DNA of 64,000 nucleotides from Rhinopithecimicrobium faecis. Its GTDB lineage: Bacteria > Bacteroidota > Bacteroidia > Sphingobacteriales > Sphingobacteriaceae. Positions 25,495-35,262 of the stretch are shown here, piece after piece. The DNA lies in NCBI GenBank assembly GCA_017942165.1, contig JAGKSB010000002.1, forward strand, positions 124,001 through 188,000, read 5' to 3'. The notes beneath the pieces were generated by a model. The model was not told the origin of the DNA. It did no database searches and saw only the letters and a list, made by a program, of their open reading frames with translations. Position 1 is the stretch's first letter; every line of letters begins with the position of its first letter. Both the position numbers and the translations under genes were made by a program.

Positions 25495-28353
25495 TTATTT
25501 TTGAGATTCTATGTGATAAGTGCCTGATCCAACCTGTACCTGAATATATCCATTATCCTTTCTCAAATACTTGACTAAAGGCTGTGAATTTAATGGTTTG
25601 CCATTTACAATTACGTTCTGAACAACATCAGAGGGTATATGAATGACTGCATCGACATTCACAGGGACAGTGATTATTTGTATAATTTTCTCTCCTTGTT
25701 TTCTCCAAGAGCTTACTATTTCACCTTGAATAGATTGATACTTTACAGATGCATAATTAACTTTTTCAGGAGCAATTTCTGGTCGTATTTGAATAGTTTT
25801 ATAGGCAAGAGAAGTGTTTTTAATTCCGCCCATATGCTCAAAAAACCATTCATTAACTGATCCAAAAGCATAGTGACTAAAGGAATTCATAGCGGCATTA
25901 TGTCGAAATCCTTCCCCCTTAATATAAGAATCCCAACGTTCCCAAATGGAAGTCGCTCCATTAACAACTTCAAATCCCAAAGAGGGGTATGCTTCAGATA
26001 AGATAAGATGATATGCTTGCGCACTTTTTCCGACGGAAGAAAGCGCAGGAAGAAGAGGTTTAAACCCTAAAAATCCAGTGCTTAACTTCCTATCGTTCTT
26101 TTCCACAAGATCCTCTAAATATTTCCCCGCAAGGTCTAAGTCTGCTTGTTCAAATAAGCCCATGTAAATGGCATTAGCATAGGCTGTCTGCGTAAAACCT
26201 GAAAAGGAATCACTTCCCTCCGTGACATATCCTGCGGCATTTCCATAACGACTATTTTGAATTTTAAATCGACCATCTTTATCTATATAATGTTGCTTTA
26301 TAGCAGCTTTTATACGTTTTGATATTTTCTCATAATTAGCCGCTAGATCATAATCTGATACACCTAAGGCCATCTCCTTCATCAATCTAGCACAGTAATA
26401 ATAATAAAAAGAGGCAAGTAAGTCTGGGGAAGTTTTCTCACCAATACTTAACCAATCTCCGAATCCACCTTTGGGACTTATATCTTCAAATGCTCCTTCA
26501 GCAAGTACATATGTACCATGAGAGCGGGTGTATAAAAAGTCCATATATTTTTTCATAAAAGGCATCGAAGCACGCACAATCCGTTCATCTTGATAAGCCT
26601 TAAAAATCTCATACGTACAAATGACTCCAGCATCTGACCAACCTGGAGAAAAACTATCCTCCGCACGAATCGCTGCCACTCCTTGGGGGGATTTAGGCAT
26701 TGGCGCATAAATTGGATAGGCCCCATTATCCCACTGTGCATCATTTAAATCTTGAATCCATTTCGTATGAAAAGCGGCTATATCCGTATTATATAAAGCC
26801 GAACGCATATACACCTGCGCATCACCAGTCCATGCTAAGCGTTCATCACGTTGCGGGCAATCTGTTGGAATATCTAAATAATTTGCTTTTTGAGTCCATA
26901 CAATATTTGAATATAGCTGATTTAAAAGCGCATTATCAGTTTCAAAAGACCCCACTTTTTCTAAGTTAGAACTAAGCGCTAAGCCTTTAATAAAACTGAG
27001 CTCTTGGGGGGCATGAATTCCACTGACCTCGACAAATTGAAAGCCATGATAGGTGAATTTAGGAGACCAAGATTCTCCCTTACTGTCGCCTCGAAAAATA
27101 TAGGTATCCGTAGCCCGTGCTCGACGAAGATTTTCAGTCATCAGACTACCATCAGGATTAAGCATTTCCCCGTATCTCAATTGGAGAACTGTACCTTTGG
27201 GGGCTTTCAAATTTATCAATTGCACGATACCTGCGAAATTCTGTCCAAAGTCAATAATAAACTTCTTTTCTCCCCTTGGATAGATTTTCTTAGCCGTTAA
27301 GGTATCGCTGACTTGTACAGCCTGCGATGGATACAGCTGAAGATTGCGCTCTACAGACACCACCGTGACAGCATCCCAATGCTTATCATTAAAGGATGCT
27401 AGTCTCCAATTGGTAGGTTCTAAACTTGCATCAAATCTCTCCCCAGCCAATAAATCAGCTTCTAAGATGCCACCTGTACCTACTTTCCAGGACTTGTCAG
27501 TGTGTATCCGCTGACTGCTCCCATCGGTAAATTCCACCTCTACTTGCGCCTTTAGCAGTGGAAAATCACCATAAAAGCCATACGTCTTTGCAGTTCCGAC
27601 AAGCAATGCGTAGCCCAAATAGCCCGCATACCATCCAGCTCCTAAGACTGCAGAAAAACTATTTACCCCTTGCTTAACATCTTCTGTAACATCATAGACT
27701 TGATAATATACACGCTTGTTATAATCAGTCCATCCTGAAGGAAAATAGTCTTTACCTATTCTATTTCCATTGATATAGAATTCGTGAACACCAAGAGAGC
27801 TAATATATAATCTAGCTTTTTTTATTGGCTTTTTCAGTATGGATGTAGTTCTCAAATAAGGAGATGGCGGTAGCTGTAGTTCTTTATTTTTATTCAGCAT
27901 ATTTAAATCACAACCTATCCACTGTGCAGACCAATCAGAGGCATTTAAAAGGCCCAGCTCAAAAAAGGAAACTTTAGACCATTCCGTAAGTTGCCCTAGT
28001 TGATCCCAAATTTGAACTTTCCAAAATGCTTTTTTTCGAGAGAGTAAATCTTTCCCGGCATATTCTACCTGAATATTCCTAGCGTCGTCAACCTTTTTAG
28101 AGTCCCATAAATCTGCTTTATTTTCAGCGAGTAGCTCCTCCGAGGAGGCTACGAGAATACGGTATGCCGTTTGCTTTTGTGCAAATCCCTCAGAAGTTAA
28201 TCCCCAACTGAGGCGAGGCTGAGACTGATCAATAAAAGGAATACGTTTATATTCTACTTTTAAATCTACCAATGAAATACTACTTTTTGCTAATATAGAT
28301 TGCGCTGTTAAGATGATCAGCAAAAGAGAAAAGATGTAAGATTGTAATTTCAT
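25495..28353 (-). CDS. Alpha-L-rhamnosidase, GH78 (enzyme 1)
   Basis: An exported inverting alpha-L-rhamnosidase, 952 residues from ATG 28353. That start gives signal MKLQSYIFSLLLIILTAQSILA and sits 5 bp after the upstream stop; a 10-codon longer frame overlaps the neighbour. Domain order is GH78: N-terminal beta-sandwiches (LKVEYKRIPFIDQSQPRLSW; ARLYISSLGVHEFYINGNRIG), the (alpha/alpha)6 barrel and a C-terminal beta-sandwich. The catalytic loop DCPQRDERLAWTGD puts the general acid at about Glu 504 and conserved Asp at 498 and 511. SIWERW near the C-terminus supplies the general base. It is the third enzyme of the 32.4-25.2 kb operon. Confidence 0.93.
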   Translation of the reverse strand: MKLQSYIFSLLLIILTAQSILAKSSISLVDLKVEYKRIPFIDQSQPRLSWGLTSEGFAQKQTAYRILVASSEELLAENKADLWDSKKVDDARNIQVEYAGKDLLSRKKAFWKVQIWDQLGQLTEWSKVSFFELGLLNASDWSAQWIGCDLNMLNKNKELQLPPSPYLRTTSILKKPIKKARLYISSLGVHEFYINGNRIGKDYFPSGWTDYNKRVYYQVYDVTEDVKQGVNSFSAVLGAGWYAGYLGYALLVGTAKTYGFYGDFPLLKAQVEVEFTDGSSQRIHTDKSWKVGTGGILEADLLAGERFDASLEPTNWRLASFNDKHWDAVTVVSVERNLQLYPSQAVQVSDTLTAKKIYPRGEKKFIIDFGQNFAGIVQLINLKAPKGTVLQLRYGEMLNPDGSLMTENLRRARATDTYIFRGDSKGESWSPKFTYHGFQFVEVSGIHAPQELSFIKGLALSSNLEKVGSFETDNALLNQLYSNIVWTQKANYLDIPTDCPQRDERLAWTGDAQVYMRSALYNTDIAAFHTKWIQDLNDAQWDNGAYPIYAPMPKSPQGVAAIRAEDSFSPGWSDAGVICTYEIFKAYQDERIVRASMPFMKKYMDFLYTRSHGTYVLAEGAFEDISPKGGFGDWLSIGEKTSPDLLASFYYYYCARLMKEMALGVSDYDLAANYEKISKRIKAAIKQHYIDKDGRFKIQNSRYGNAAGYVTEGSDSFSGFTQTAYANAIYMGLFEQADLDLAGKYLEDLVEKNDRKLSTGFLGFKPLLPALSSVGKSAQAYHLILSEAYPSLGFEVVNGATSIWERWDSYIKGEGFRHNAAMNSFSHYAFGSVNEWFFEHMGGIKNTSLAYKTIQIRPEIAPEKVNYASVKYQSIQGEIVSSWRKQGEKIIQIITVPVNVDAVIHIPSDVVQNVIVNGKPLNSQPLVKYLRKDNGYIQVQVGSGTYHIESQK

Positions 28354-28358
28354 AGTGA

Positions 28359-30608
28359 TTATTTTTTCAACGTTATAGTCCATCTTCCTTTAGCTAAAGA
28401 AAGCAAATTTCCTTTTGAAGCTACAGGTTCATTATTTATAGTTACAGCTTTATAGCTTTTGGCAGGTAGTGTTAATTCCGTATCTGCAGGCAGGTCAAGC
28501 TGCATTCGTATTTCAGTAGAATCCTGCTGTATAGATACTTTTATATAGCCATTTACGGAATGAACACGCGCATCTGCAAATGTGAGATTTCCAATCTGAG
28601 GTTTTATAGCAATAGTTTTATAACCTGGGCTTAAGGGTTTTATCCCACAGATATAGGCTGACATAATTGTCAGACCACCACCAGACCACGCGTGATTTAC
28701 TGTTCCTCCACCAAAGCCATCCTTTCCAATTCCCCATCCCTCAAATAGCGTGGTAAAATAATCGTTGTTTACCATTGTTGCGAAACGCTCTTCATGTCTA
28801 CGATTTGCTTCTTCAGGAAGTTGCATCTGATACATGGCTTCATAGACATACTTTTCCATATAAGGGCTAGCATTCCTCTCCAAGGAAAAGACACGTTTTA
28901 TTGCAGGATAGAAAGATTCCTCGGCGATACCAGCTAGCACGGCTAAGGCATGCACACGATCATCTGTACGTCCACTATATGCTGGATCACGGTAAGAAAT
29001 GCCATTCCAATAACGCGCGTTGAACGTTTTTTTAAACTGCTGCATAAAACTTAAATATTTAGCCGCATCTTGCGGCTTATTGAGTACTTTAGCGACTTCA
29101 TAATTCCCCTTCACAGCTAAATAGTACCAAAGATTGTATAGGAGAAGCATATCTTTATTTTCTCCCCAATCCCCCCAAGTCCAATCCCCATCACGAAATT
29201 TCACGAGCCCATCATCTGTTATTTCCCACAAAGCTAAATAACGTTGTATTTGGGGATACGTCTCTACCAAGAGAGTCCGATCCCCGGTATGCAGGTAATA
29301 CATCCATGTGCCATAATAACCTATGGAGGCTAGAATTTGATCAGGCAGCTCCTTAGACCAGTTTCCTGCAGGAATAGGAGAAAATAAGCTGCCATCAATT
29401 CGTTGCCAGTCGATTAATTCTTTAAGCCATTTTCGGGTAAGCTGATGGGAAGAGGGACTTAAGGCGTAAAAAGCCTCCTCCGCCTCCAACACGGCATCGC
29501 CCGTCCACTGTGCACGTTCTCGATCTGGACAATCCATGTAATTATCACGCATCGTAATATATAAAGTGCGAGCAGCCTTTTCCCGTAATTTATTTAAAAA
29601 GGTATTCGAGGAGTTAAAAGTACCGGTAAATTCAGTGTCATAGCCTGTTTCCCGATAACTTAAGCCCAGCACTTTTACTCCCGAAGGAATGATATAATAA
29701 AGTTCATGACCATTTAACCAACCTAAACTTTCATACTCTTGAACACCATCTCTACATTTATACGCAGCGCGAACATTATCTGTTGATCCATTATAGGTCG
29801 TATTGTTATCCGTCAACATACGGATCAACTGTCCTGCTTTTGCCTCCACTTTAAGGTATGGCGTAAATTGCATGTTATAAGGAAGCTTAACTTTTATTGT
29901 ATCTCCATGCTGACGTATAGTAGCAAGGTCAATATTTTTTAAACCAAAGTCTTTCCATTGAGGAATTGGACGTACGTATAAATTATGCCAAGGAGCAATC
30001 CCTTTAGGGCCATACACTTCGACAGGTTGGAAGCCATTTTTTTTTGTTGATTTCTTTTTTAGAAACCAGGCCTCATCAGCAAGCGATGCATCATATAAAA
30101 TATTTGATTCTGCCAATCTAAAATTAGGTTTAGGATCGTCAGAAGTTTGGTATTCACGCAACCGTTTTACCATCCAAGAAGCATTACTATTTAATGCTGT
30201 ATGTGAGGATGAAATATAAAGGCCTAGTTTACCAGAGCTATTATGTGAAAATCCTTGCTTCCCAAAATACCATACTTTTAAAGAAATGGTATTCTCACCG
30301 ACTGTCAAATACTTGGCAATATCTACTTCATCAGCATAAGTATCACGAGGATTAGGACCTCGCTTAAGGCCTCCCTCGAAAATTACTAGCTGATCGTTAA
30401 TATATAACCAATACTTAGAATCTACAGCAATAGTAAGCACTAGCGCGGTAGGCTTTGTAGACAATTTAAAGTCTTTCCGGAATCCTGCCCACACATTTAC
30501 CGAATCTGCTGACGCAGTTTTCAAACCTATCCACTGCGCTTCTGAAGCCTTTACCAGGCCGCTAGAAAAATAACATGAAAACAATAAAAAAACTAGTAAT
30601 CTACACAT
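28359..30608 (-). CDS. Alpha-L-rhamnosidase-like protein, GH78 clan (enzyme 2)
   Basis: A 749-residue exported protein with signal MCRLLVFLLFSCYFSSGLVKA. It is shorter than enzymes 1, 4 and 5 because it lacks one N-terminal beta-sandwich. AQWIG opens a carbohydrate-binding-like region, then the six-hairpin barrel has DCPDRERAQWTGD with D359, putative general acid E364 and D371. FTTLFEGWG supplies the putative base Glu. Both catalytic residues of GH78 are in place. It starts 1 bp before the stop codon region of enzyme 3 (30610) and ends 5 bp before enzyme 1, so the three genes are tightly packed and probably translationally coupled. Linkage specificity cannot be told. Confidence 0.88.
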   Translation of the reverse strand: MCRLLVFLLFSCYFSSGLVKASEAQWIGLKTASADSVNVWAGFRKDFKLSTKPTALVLTIAVDSKYWLYINDQLVIFEGGLKRGPNPRDTYADEVDIAKYLTVGENTISLKVWYFGKQGFSHNSSGKLGLYISSSHTALNSNASWMVKRLREYQTSDDPKPNFRLAESNILYDASLADEAWFLKKKSTKKNGFQPVEVYGPKGIAPWHNLYVRPIPQWKDFGLKNIDLATIRQHGDTIKVKLPYNMQFTPYLKVEAKAGQLIRMLTDNNTTYNGSTDNVRAAYKCRDGVQEYESLGWLNGHELYYIIPSGVKVLGLSYRETGYDTEFTGTFNSSNTFLNKLREKAARTLYITMRDNYMDCPDRERAQWTGDAVLEAEEAFYALSPSSHQLTRKWLKELIDWQRIDGSLFSPIPAGNWSKELPDQILASIGYYGTWMYYLHTGDRTLLVETYPQIQRYLALWEITDDGLVKFRDGDWTWGDWGENKDMLLLYNLWYYLAVKGNYEVAKVLNKPQDAAKYLSFMQQFKKTFNARYWNGISYRDPAYSGRTDDRVHALAVLAGIAEESFYPAIKRVFSLERNASPYMEKYVYEAMYQMQLPEEANRRHEERFATMVNNDYFTTLFEGWGIGKDGFGGGTVNHAWSGGGLTIMSAYICGIKPLSPGYKTIAIKPQIGNLTFADARVHSVNGYIKVSIQQDSTEIRMQLDLPADTELTLPAKSYKAVTINNEPVASKGNLLSLAKGRWTITLKK

Positions 30609-30609
30609 A

Positions 30610-32361
30610 TTATCGAATTATTTTCACCCCTTTTGGAGCCTTAATAATGGTCTTCACAGACTTATTTTGTTGCTTCTCATGGCGGACAAACAAAGGCCCA
30701 AAAGGAGTTGGGAATGTCCCCTCCGCAAATTTTAAATCACCTAGATTTGGGCGTACTAAAATCGTCTTCGCTCCTGCTTCAACAACTTTGATACCCAAGA
30801 TATGCTCCGTCATCCATGCGGTAGGGCCAGATGCCCATCCATGGCTAAAGCTATGTCTAAACCCTTGGTAGCAATAGTCGCCGAAGCTGGCATGAATATC
30901 TATTTTACCCTGCGGCACCAATTCGTCTATACGTGCAGCATTAGGAAGCCAATCCATATTGAAATCCTCCCAAAAGGTCGTCGCTCCTAAATCGAGCATT
31001 GCTCCCCAATAATTACGAATTATATCTATTGCAGCCTGATAATTTTCTGCTTTAGCCATTGTTTGCAACATGTAATAACCGTAAAATGTAGAGAAATTCT
31101 TAGCTCCTCCCACGGATATGACTTCAGAATCCATTTGCTGAGCATCGCCTAAACCTGTCAACCCTAATAGGGCCGCTGCTTGCTTAGAGTTAGCATGCGC
31201 AGGAATATATTTTTTTAATTTCATCACTCCCTCATCCGCAATTTTCATCGTTTCAACATCACCTATCACCTTAGCCAACTTAGAAGCTTCCTCCAAAGAC
31301 CATAGCGCCATAGCCTGTAAACCAGCATGTATCGCTTCAGGATTATCGGACGATGGCCAATCTAAGAATCGAGTGCCATCAAAAAACTCTTTACTATCGG
31401 GGCCAATTTTAGATGTTATTAAGCGTACTAAACCCGCTAAATATTCTTGCTGTTCCTTAAGATATGCTACGTCAGCATGATGCATATACCAATCGTGATG
31501 AATAATAATCCACCACATAGAATAAGTGCTAATACCACACATCCAATTTGGTAGCGGAGTGGTCTCTCTCGCTAAATCTAAACTTTTAGGAACAACATCA
31601 TTATATCCAAAGACCGTATTTATCGTTGCTACTTCAGGGTGTAAATCACCTACCCAAACTAACCTATCACGTTTAATAGCATCCCACAAATAATCTTGCA
31701 TATTTACATGTACGGTATAGGCTCCAACCTCCCAAATTTTATTCAAGCGCTCATCAGAACTTTTAAAGCTTCCTACATAAGGTATATCTCTATAGGTTGC
31801 CGCAGCCCTTACTTCGCGTAACAGTAGTGAGGTATCTTCCCCTAGTAAGTCTATACGCAAAAATCTAAATCCCGTTTCTCCAGTTTTATTTTTTCCCAAC
31901 CAAGGGAGTTCAATCGTGAAGTCTCGCATAGCGTGATCATTAGTTGCGCCATGCAAGCCTATTTCAGCGTTTGTTTCAGATACCGACTCTCCAAATCTCA
32001 GTCGCACCTTTTGTGTTTTGTTGCCTCCAGTAGTCATTCCAGTAACAAGCTCAACACTGCCATTTATCTCCTTCCCAAAATCTAAAATTACACTCGCTTG
32101 CTGGCTTCCTACATTTTTAAGCTCGATCATATTATCATTAACTAAAGTCGCTTGTCCCGTTTTAACTTTTAGAAACTCCCTGCTATTCGTAATATTTCCC
32201 TGCTCCCAAATAACGCGTGTGGGATAGATATATTCCGTACTGAGCGGACTCATAATTGGATTTTTGGAAATTTGAGCTTGCACAAGGTTACACATTAGCG
32301 CTTCAAACGCTATAGTAATAACCATGTAAGCTAGTGGCAGAGCTTTACGCGGTAGTATCAT
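30610..32361 (-). CDS. GH78-type alpha-rhamnosidase-like protein with variant acid site (enzyme 3)
   Basis: A 583-residue exported protein, the shortest of the five GH78-type proteins. The signal segment (ALPLAYMVITIAFEALMCNLVQA) is followed by a beta-sandwich (SVILDFGKEINGSVEL) and the six-hairpin barrel. The loop equivalent to DCPxRER reads DAIKRDRLVWVGD, with D227, D232 and D239; Asp 232 replaces the general-acid Glu. FWEDF later in the barrel keeps the putative base Glu. This looks like a subgroup rather than decay, since the loop is otherwise well formed. It is the first gene after the operator-like element at 32417 and leads the enzyme 3-2-1-rhaM operon. Confidence 0.85.
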   Translation of the reverse strand: MILPRKALPLAYMVITIAFEALMCNLVQAQISKNPIMSPLSTEYIYPTRVIWEQGNITNSREFLKVKTGQATLVNDNMIELKNVGSQQASVILDFGKEINGSVELVTGMTTGGNKTQKVRLRFGESVSETNAEIGLHGATNDHAMRDFTIELPWLGKNKTGETGFRFLRIDLLGEDTSLLLREVRAAATYRDIPYVGSFKSSDERLNKIWEVGAYTVHVNMQDYLWDAIKRDRLVWVGDLHPEVATINTVFGYNDVVPKSLDLARETTPLPNWMCGISTYSMWWIIIHHDWYMHHADVAYLKEQQEYLAGLVRLITSKIGPDSKEFFDGTRFLDWPSSDNPEAIHAGLQAMALWSLEEASKLAKVIGDVETMKIADEGVMKLKKYIPAHANSKQAAALLGLTGLGDAQQMDSEVISVGGAKNFSTFYGYYMLQTMAKAENYQAAIDIIRNYWGAMLDLGATTFWEDFNMDWLPNAARIDELVPQGKIDIHASFGDYCYQGFRHSFSHGWASGPTAWMTEHILGIKVVEAGAKTILVRPNLGDLKFAEGTFPTPFGPLFVRHEKQQNKSVKTIIKAPKGVKIIR

Positions 32362-32412
32362 AAATTTATAATTGGTGGTTATTAAGAGTAATTTAAATAT
32401 AAAATATTAGAA

Positions 32413-32441
32413 GGGCATCCTGCACTATCCTGCGGACGCCC
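32413..32441 (-). terminator. Possible terminator between enzyme 4 and enzyme 3
   Basis: An 8-bp stem with one G:T pair (32413-32420 with 32434-32441, GGGCATCC/GGACGCCC) extends by three pairs in the loop. On the minus strand it is followed by TTCTAATATTTT. The T tract is weak, and the loop contains the operator-like element, so read-through or regulated termination is possible. Confidence 0.45.
32417..32432 (-). promoter_or_regulatory. Operator-like element C (direct half-sites 10 bp apart)
   Basis: On the plus strand it reads ATCCTG-CACT-ATCCTG, two identical half-sites spaced by one helical turn. It lies 56 bp upstream of enzyme 3 and shares the pattern ATCmyGyACTrTCmTG with elements at 42682 and 58660. 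Confidence 0.6.
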
Positions 32442-32467
32442 ATGATTCTAATTATTACGCTTATAAT

Positions 32468-35236
32468 TTAGTTGCTGGAAAATTTATAGTTGCCAGATTT
32501 TAGTTTGTAGGTAAGTTTTCCCTCCTTCTCATGCTGCAATTGAAGCTGTGGATGTGAGCGCAACTTCTCAGAAGAGTCCAATTTTAACAAGGCTTCTGTA
32601 TTTGGAGGTATTGATAGATTGAGCTGTAGAAATCCATTTTCCCTAGACCAATTAGCTTGAATTGTTCCTCGCGGGGAATCGTAATTTACATGCGCAAATG
32701 TTAGTGTAGTTTCATTAGCTCCTGGAGGCTGAATAACAAATGATTCATAGCCATTTTTCGGAGATTTAATACCTCCAACACCTTCGATATACCATGCTCC
32801 AGGATATAAGTATGAGCTATGTAACAGCGAATGGCCTGGAAGATCCTTCTCCCACATTTCCCAGATAGTAGTTGCCTGATTTTCCTTCATATATCCCCAG
32901 CTCGGGTAGGAAGTCTGCGAGGTCATGGTAAAGAGTAGATCATTTCTGTTGTACGCGCGTAATAATTTAAAAAGCAGCGCTCCTCCAGTGATACCAACAT
33001 GAATATGCCCTTTCTTATGTTGAATAATTTCTGTTTCTAGGCGTTGGAAAATAGATTTCCGTAGTGCTACAGGAGCTATGTCCGCTAACAGGGCGGCAGT
33101 TAGATTGCTCATAGAACCATCCGCATAGGAATGATCGTGGGAATTATAAAAACGGTTATGGATAATCTCGGCGAAGGCATCTGCTTTCTGTGCCCAAGTT
33201 TGTGCTTCATTAGCATATCCTAAAGTCTGTGCAATCTTTGCTGCAGTACGCAGGTTATATACTCGATAACTATTATTAAAGCATAAATTCTCCGGGCTAT
33301 CATTGTTCATCCCTTCCGCTGTTGCTTGCGGCCAAAGCCAATCGCCTAGAAAGTCCCAACGTCCTCCAAAGCGCTGCAGAAGACCATCCTTAGTATTTTC
33401 ATCCATAAATGAAATCCAATTTTTTATTAATTGGAAATTTTCTTTTAAAATGCGTGTATCTCCAAACTGTTCATAGAAATACCACGGCAGCGTTACGACA
33501 ATTCCTCCCCAAGCAGGACCTCCCCCGCCCATATAGGTCGGCGCAGTATGCGGTAAAATTCCATTATTCAGAATTCTACCTGACATCGGTTGATGGCGTG
33601 CAAAAGTAGGATCGTACATATTACCAACGATAGATTCTGTTCCAGACACATCGCGCCAATCCTCCATCCATTTGGTATAAAACGCTCCCATAGCATAGTT
33701 TAACATGCCAGTCTCCGCGGTAGCATGTGCATCTCCCCCATAGCCTAAGCGCTCCCGTTGAGGGCAATCGACAATAAATCCGCCTAGAGACAGGTTTTCA
33801 AAAGTCCAATTCACGGTTTTCTGTAGCCAATTATGAAGGCTATCAGAGCTACTGAAGCTGCTAGCTTTTTGAAAATCGGTACGCACAAGCCATCCTGTAA
33901 TATCTTTCAATGTTGGTGCCTGCGCTAATCCTTTAATGGTAATCCAGCGTCCAGAGCTGTAGTTAAATTTGTTTTTAAAAGTACCTTTTCCAGTTTTATT
34001 GAATGTATATCGGCTATGTAATCCAAAAGTTTCTGTATTCTGTTCACGCTCAGAGAAGCTGAAGTCAACTTCCTGAAAGGGATCTCCCATCATTTTCACG
34101 GCAATCCATCCAGCAAAGTTTACGCCCATATCTACGCGATAAGTTTTATTACCAAGGTCTTCGATAGACACTGGAAAAATAGGCTGTTGAAGTCGATTTC
34201 GTTCTACCTGCTGTGCCGAGAGCTTTAATTTAGGTTGATAAACCGTTGCAAACTTCCAGCCTTCAGATAAGTTGTTTGGTAAATTCCAATTACTATCTTC
34301 CAGGTTGGCATCCCAATGTTCACCTCCCATCCTATTGGAATCCCAGACGCCTAATAAGCGACTTGGGCTTGCCTTCACTTGCCAAGAATCATCCGTAATA
34401 AGCGTCAAAAAAGGCTTCTCAGTAAGCTGAGGATCTTTAGCGCTGTAAAAAGATACTTGTGCCAGTGCAATTGGTGTATTGGGACGATGATCTGAAACAT
34501 ATGGGCCATGAATTGACCAACCTGTACCTAACCAAATACCAACGATATTCTTACCCTTCTTTAAGTAAGGGGCGATATCGTAGCTTAAGTAGCGCGCACG
34601 TTTGGTATGATCTGTTACAGCTGTAGCCAATACATCATCACCTACTTTATGTCCATTAATATACAATTCGTGAAAGCCTACACTAGATAAGTGTAGTATG
34701 GCCCGATTTGGAATTTGTGTTAAATTAACTTCTTTCCTTAGCCAAGGATCAGGGATATTACAATCCTTTTGTGAGGGATCAAATAGAATATCAGACCCTA
34801 TCCACTTAGCTTTCCATTCCTGGGCTTCGATAATTCCTGTGCTCCAAAGAGCAGGAGCAGACCATTCAGAGAGCTTACCCCGTTCATCTTTGACCTGCAC
34901 CTTCCAGTAATAACTGCGATCAGAAAGTAATTCCTTTCCATTAAAGGGAATATTTAAAGTCTCCGAAGAATTTTCCCAACGACTATCCCAAACATCCCCA
35001 ATATGCTTACTTAAAACTCCCGCTGAAGAGGCGACCAAAATACGGTAGGCAGCTTGCTTCTGATTAAACACCCCATCCTCAGGAGACTTAAAGCTCCAGC
35101 TAAAGCGTGGTTTCTGCTCTTGCAAACCTAGGGGATTTGTCAAGTATTCTATCTGCAATTTTTGTAGCTTTAAGCTATTTGCTGATGCAGCATATTGTAT
35201 AAGTATAAAACTTATAAGAACTAAAAATTTATGCAT
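32468..35236 (-). CDS. Alpha-L-rhamnosidase, GH78 (enzyme 4)
   Basis: A 922-residue exported GH78 enzyme with signal MHKFLVLISFILIQYAASA. The N-terminal domains (LQIEYLTNPLGLQEQKPRFSW; SSVGFHELYINGHKVGDDVL) match those of enzymes 1 and 5. The acid loop is DCPQRERLGYGGD with D490, general acid E495 and D502; Tyr and Gly replace the usual WT of WTGD. The base lies in TIWEMW. The gene follows enzyme 5 after 26 bp, in the operon SusC-SusD-enzyme 5-enzyme 4. It should remove alpha-L-rhamnose from oligosaccharides in the periplasm or at the surface. Linkage is unknown. Confidence 0.92.
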   Translation of the reverse strand: MHKFLVLISFILIQYAASANSLKLQKLQIEYLTNPLGLQEQKPRFSWSFKSPEDGVFNQKQAAYRILVASSAGVLSKHIGDVWDSRWENSSETLNIPFNGKELLSDRSYYWKVQVKDERGKLSEWSAPALWSTGIIEAQEWKAKWIGSDILFDPSQKDCNIPDPWLRKEVNLTQIPNRAILHLSSVGFHELYINGHKVGDDVLATAVTDHTKRARYLSYDIAPYLKKGKNIVGIWLGTGWSIHGPYVSDHRPNTPIALAQVSFYSAKDPQLTEKPFLTLITDDSWQVKASPSRLLGVWDSNRMGGEHWDANLEDSNWNLPNNLSEGWKFATVYQPKLKLSAQQVERNRLQQPIFPVSIEDLGNKTYRVDMGVNFAGWIAVKMMGDPFQEVDFSFSEREQNTETFGLHSRYTFNKTGKGTFKNKFNYSSGRWITIKGLAQAPTLKDITGWLVRTDFQKASSFSSSDSLHNWLQKTVNWTFENLSLGGFIVDCPQRERLGYGGDAHATAETGMLNYAMGAFYTKWMEDWRDVSGTESIVGNMYDPTFARHQPMSGRILNNGILPHTAPTYMGGGGPAWGGIVVTLPWYFYEQFGDTRILKENFQLIKNWISFMDENTKDGLLQRFGGRWDFLGDWLWPQATAEGMNNDSPENLCFNNSYRVYNLRTAAKIAQTLGYANEAQTWAQKADAFAEIIHNRFYNSHDHSYADGSMSNLTAALLADIAPVALRKSIFQRLETEIIQHKKGHIHVGITGGALLFKLLRAYNRNDLLFTMTSQTSYPSWGYMKENQATTIWEMWEKDLPGHSLLHSSYLYPGAWYIEGVGGIKSPKNGYESFVIQPPGANETTLTFAHVNYDSPRGTIQANWSRENGFLQLNLSIPPNTEALLKLDSSEKLRSHPQLQLQHEKEGKLTYKLKSGNYKFSSN

Positions 35237-35262
35237 TACTAATGAATATTTAGCCGTTTTAT

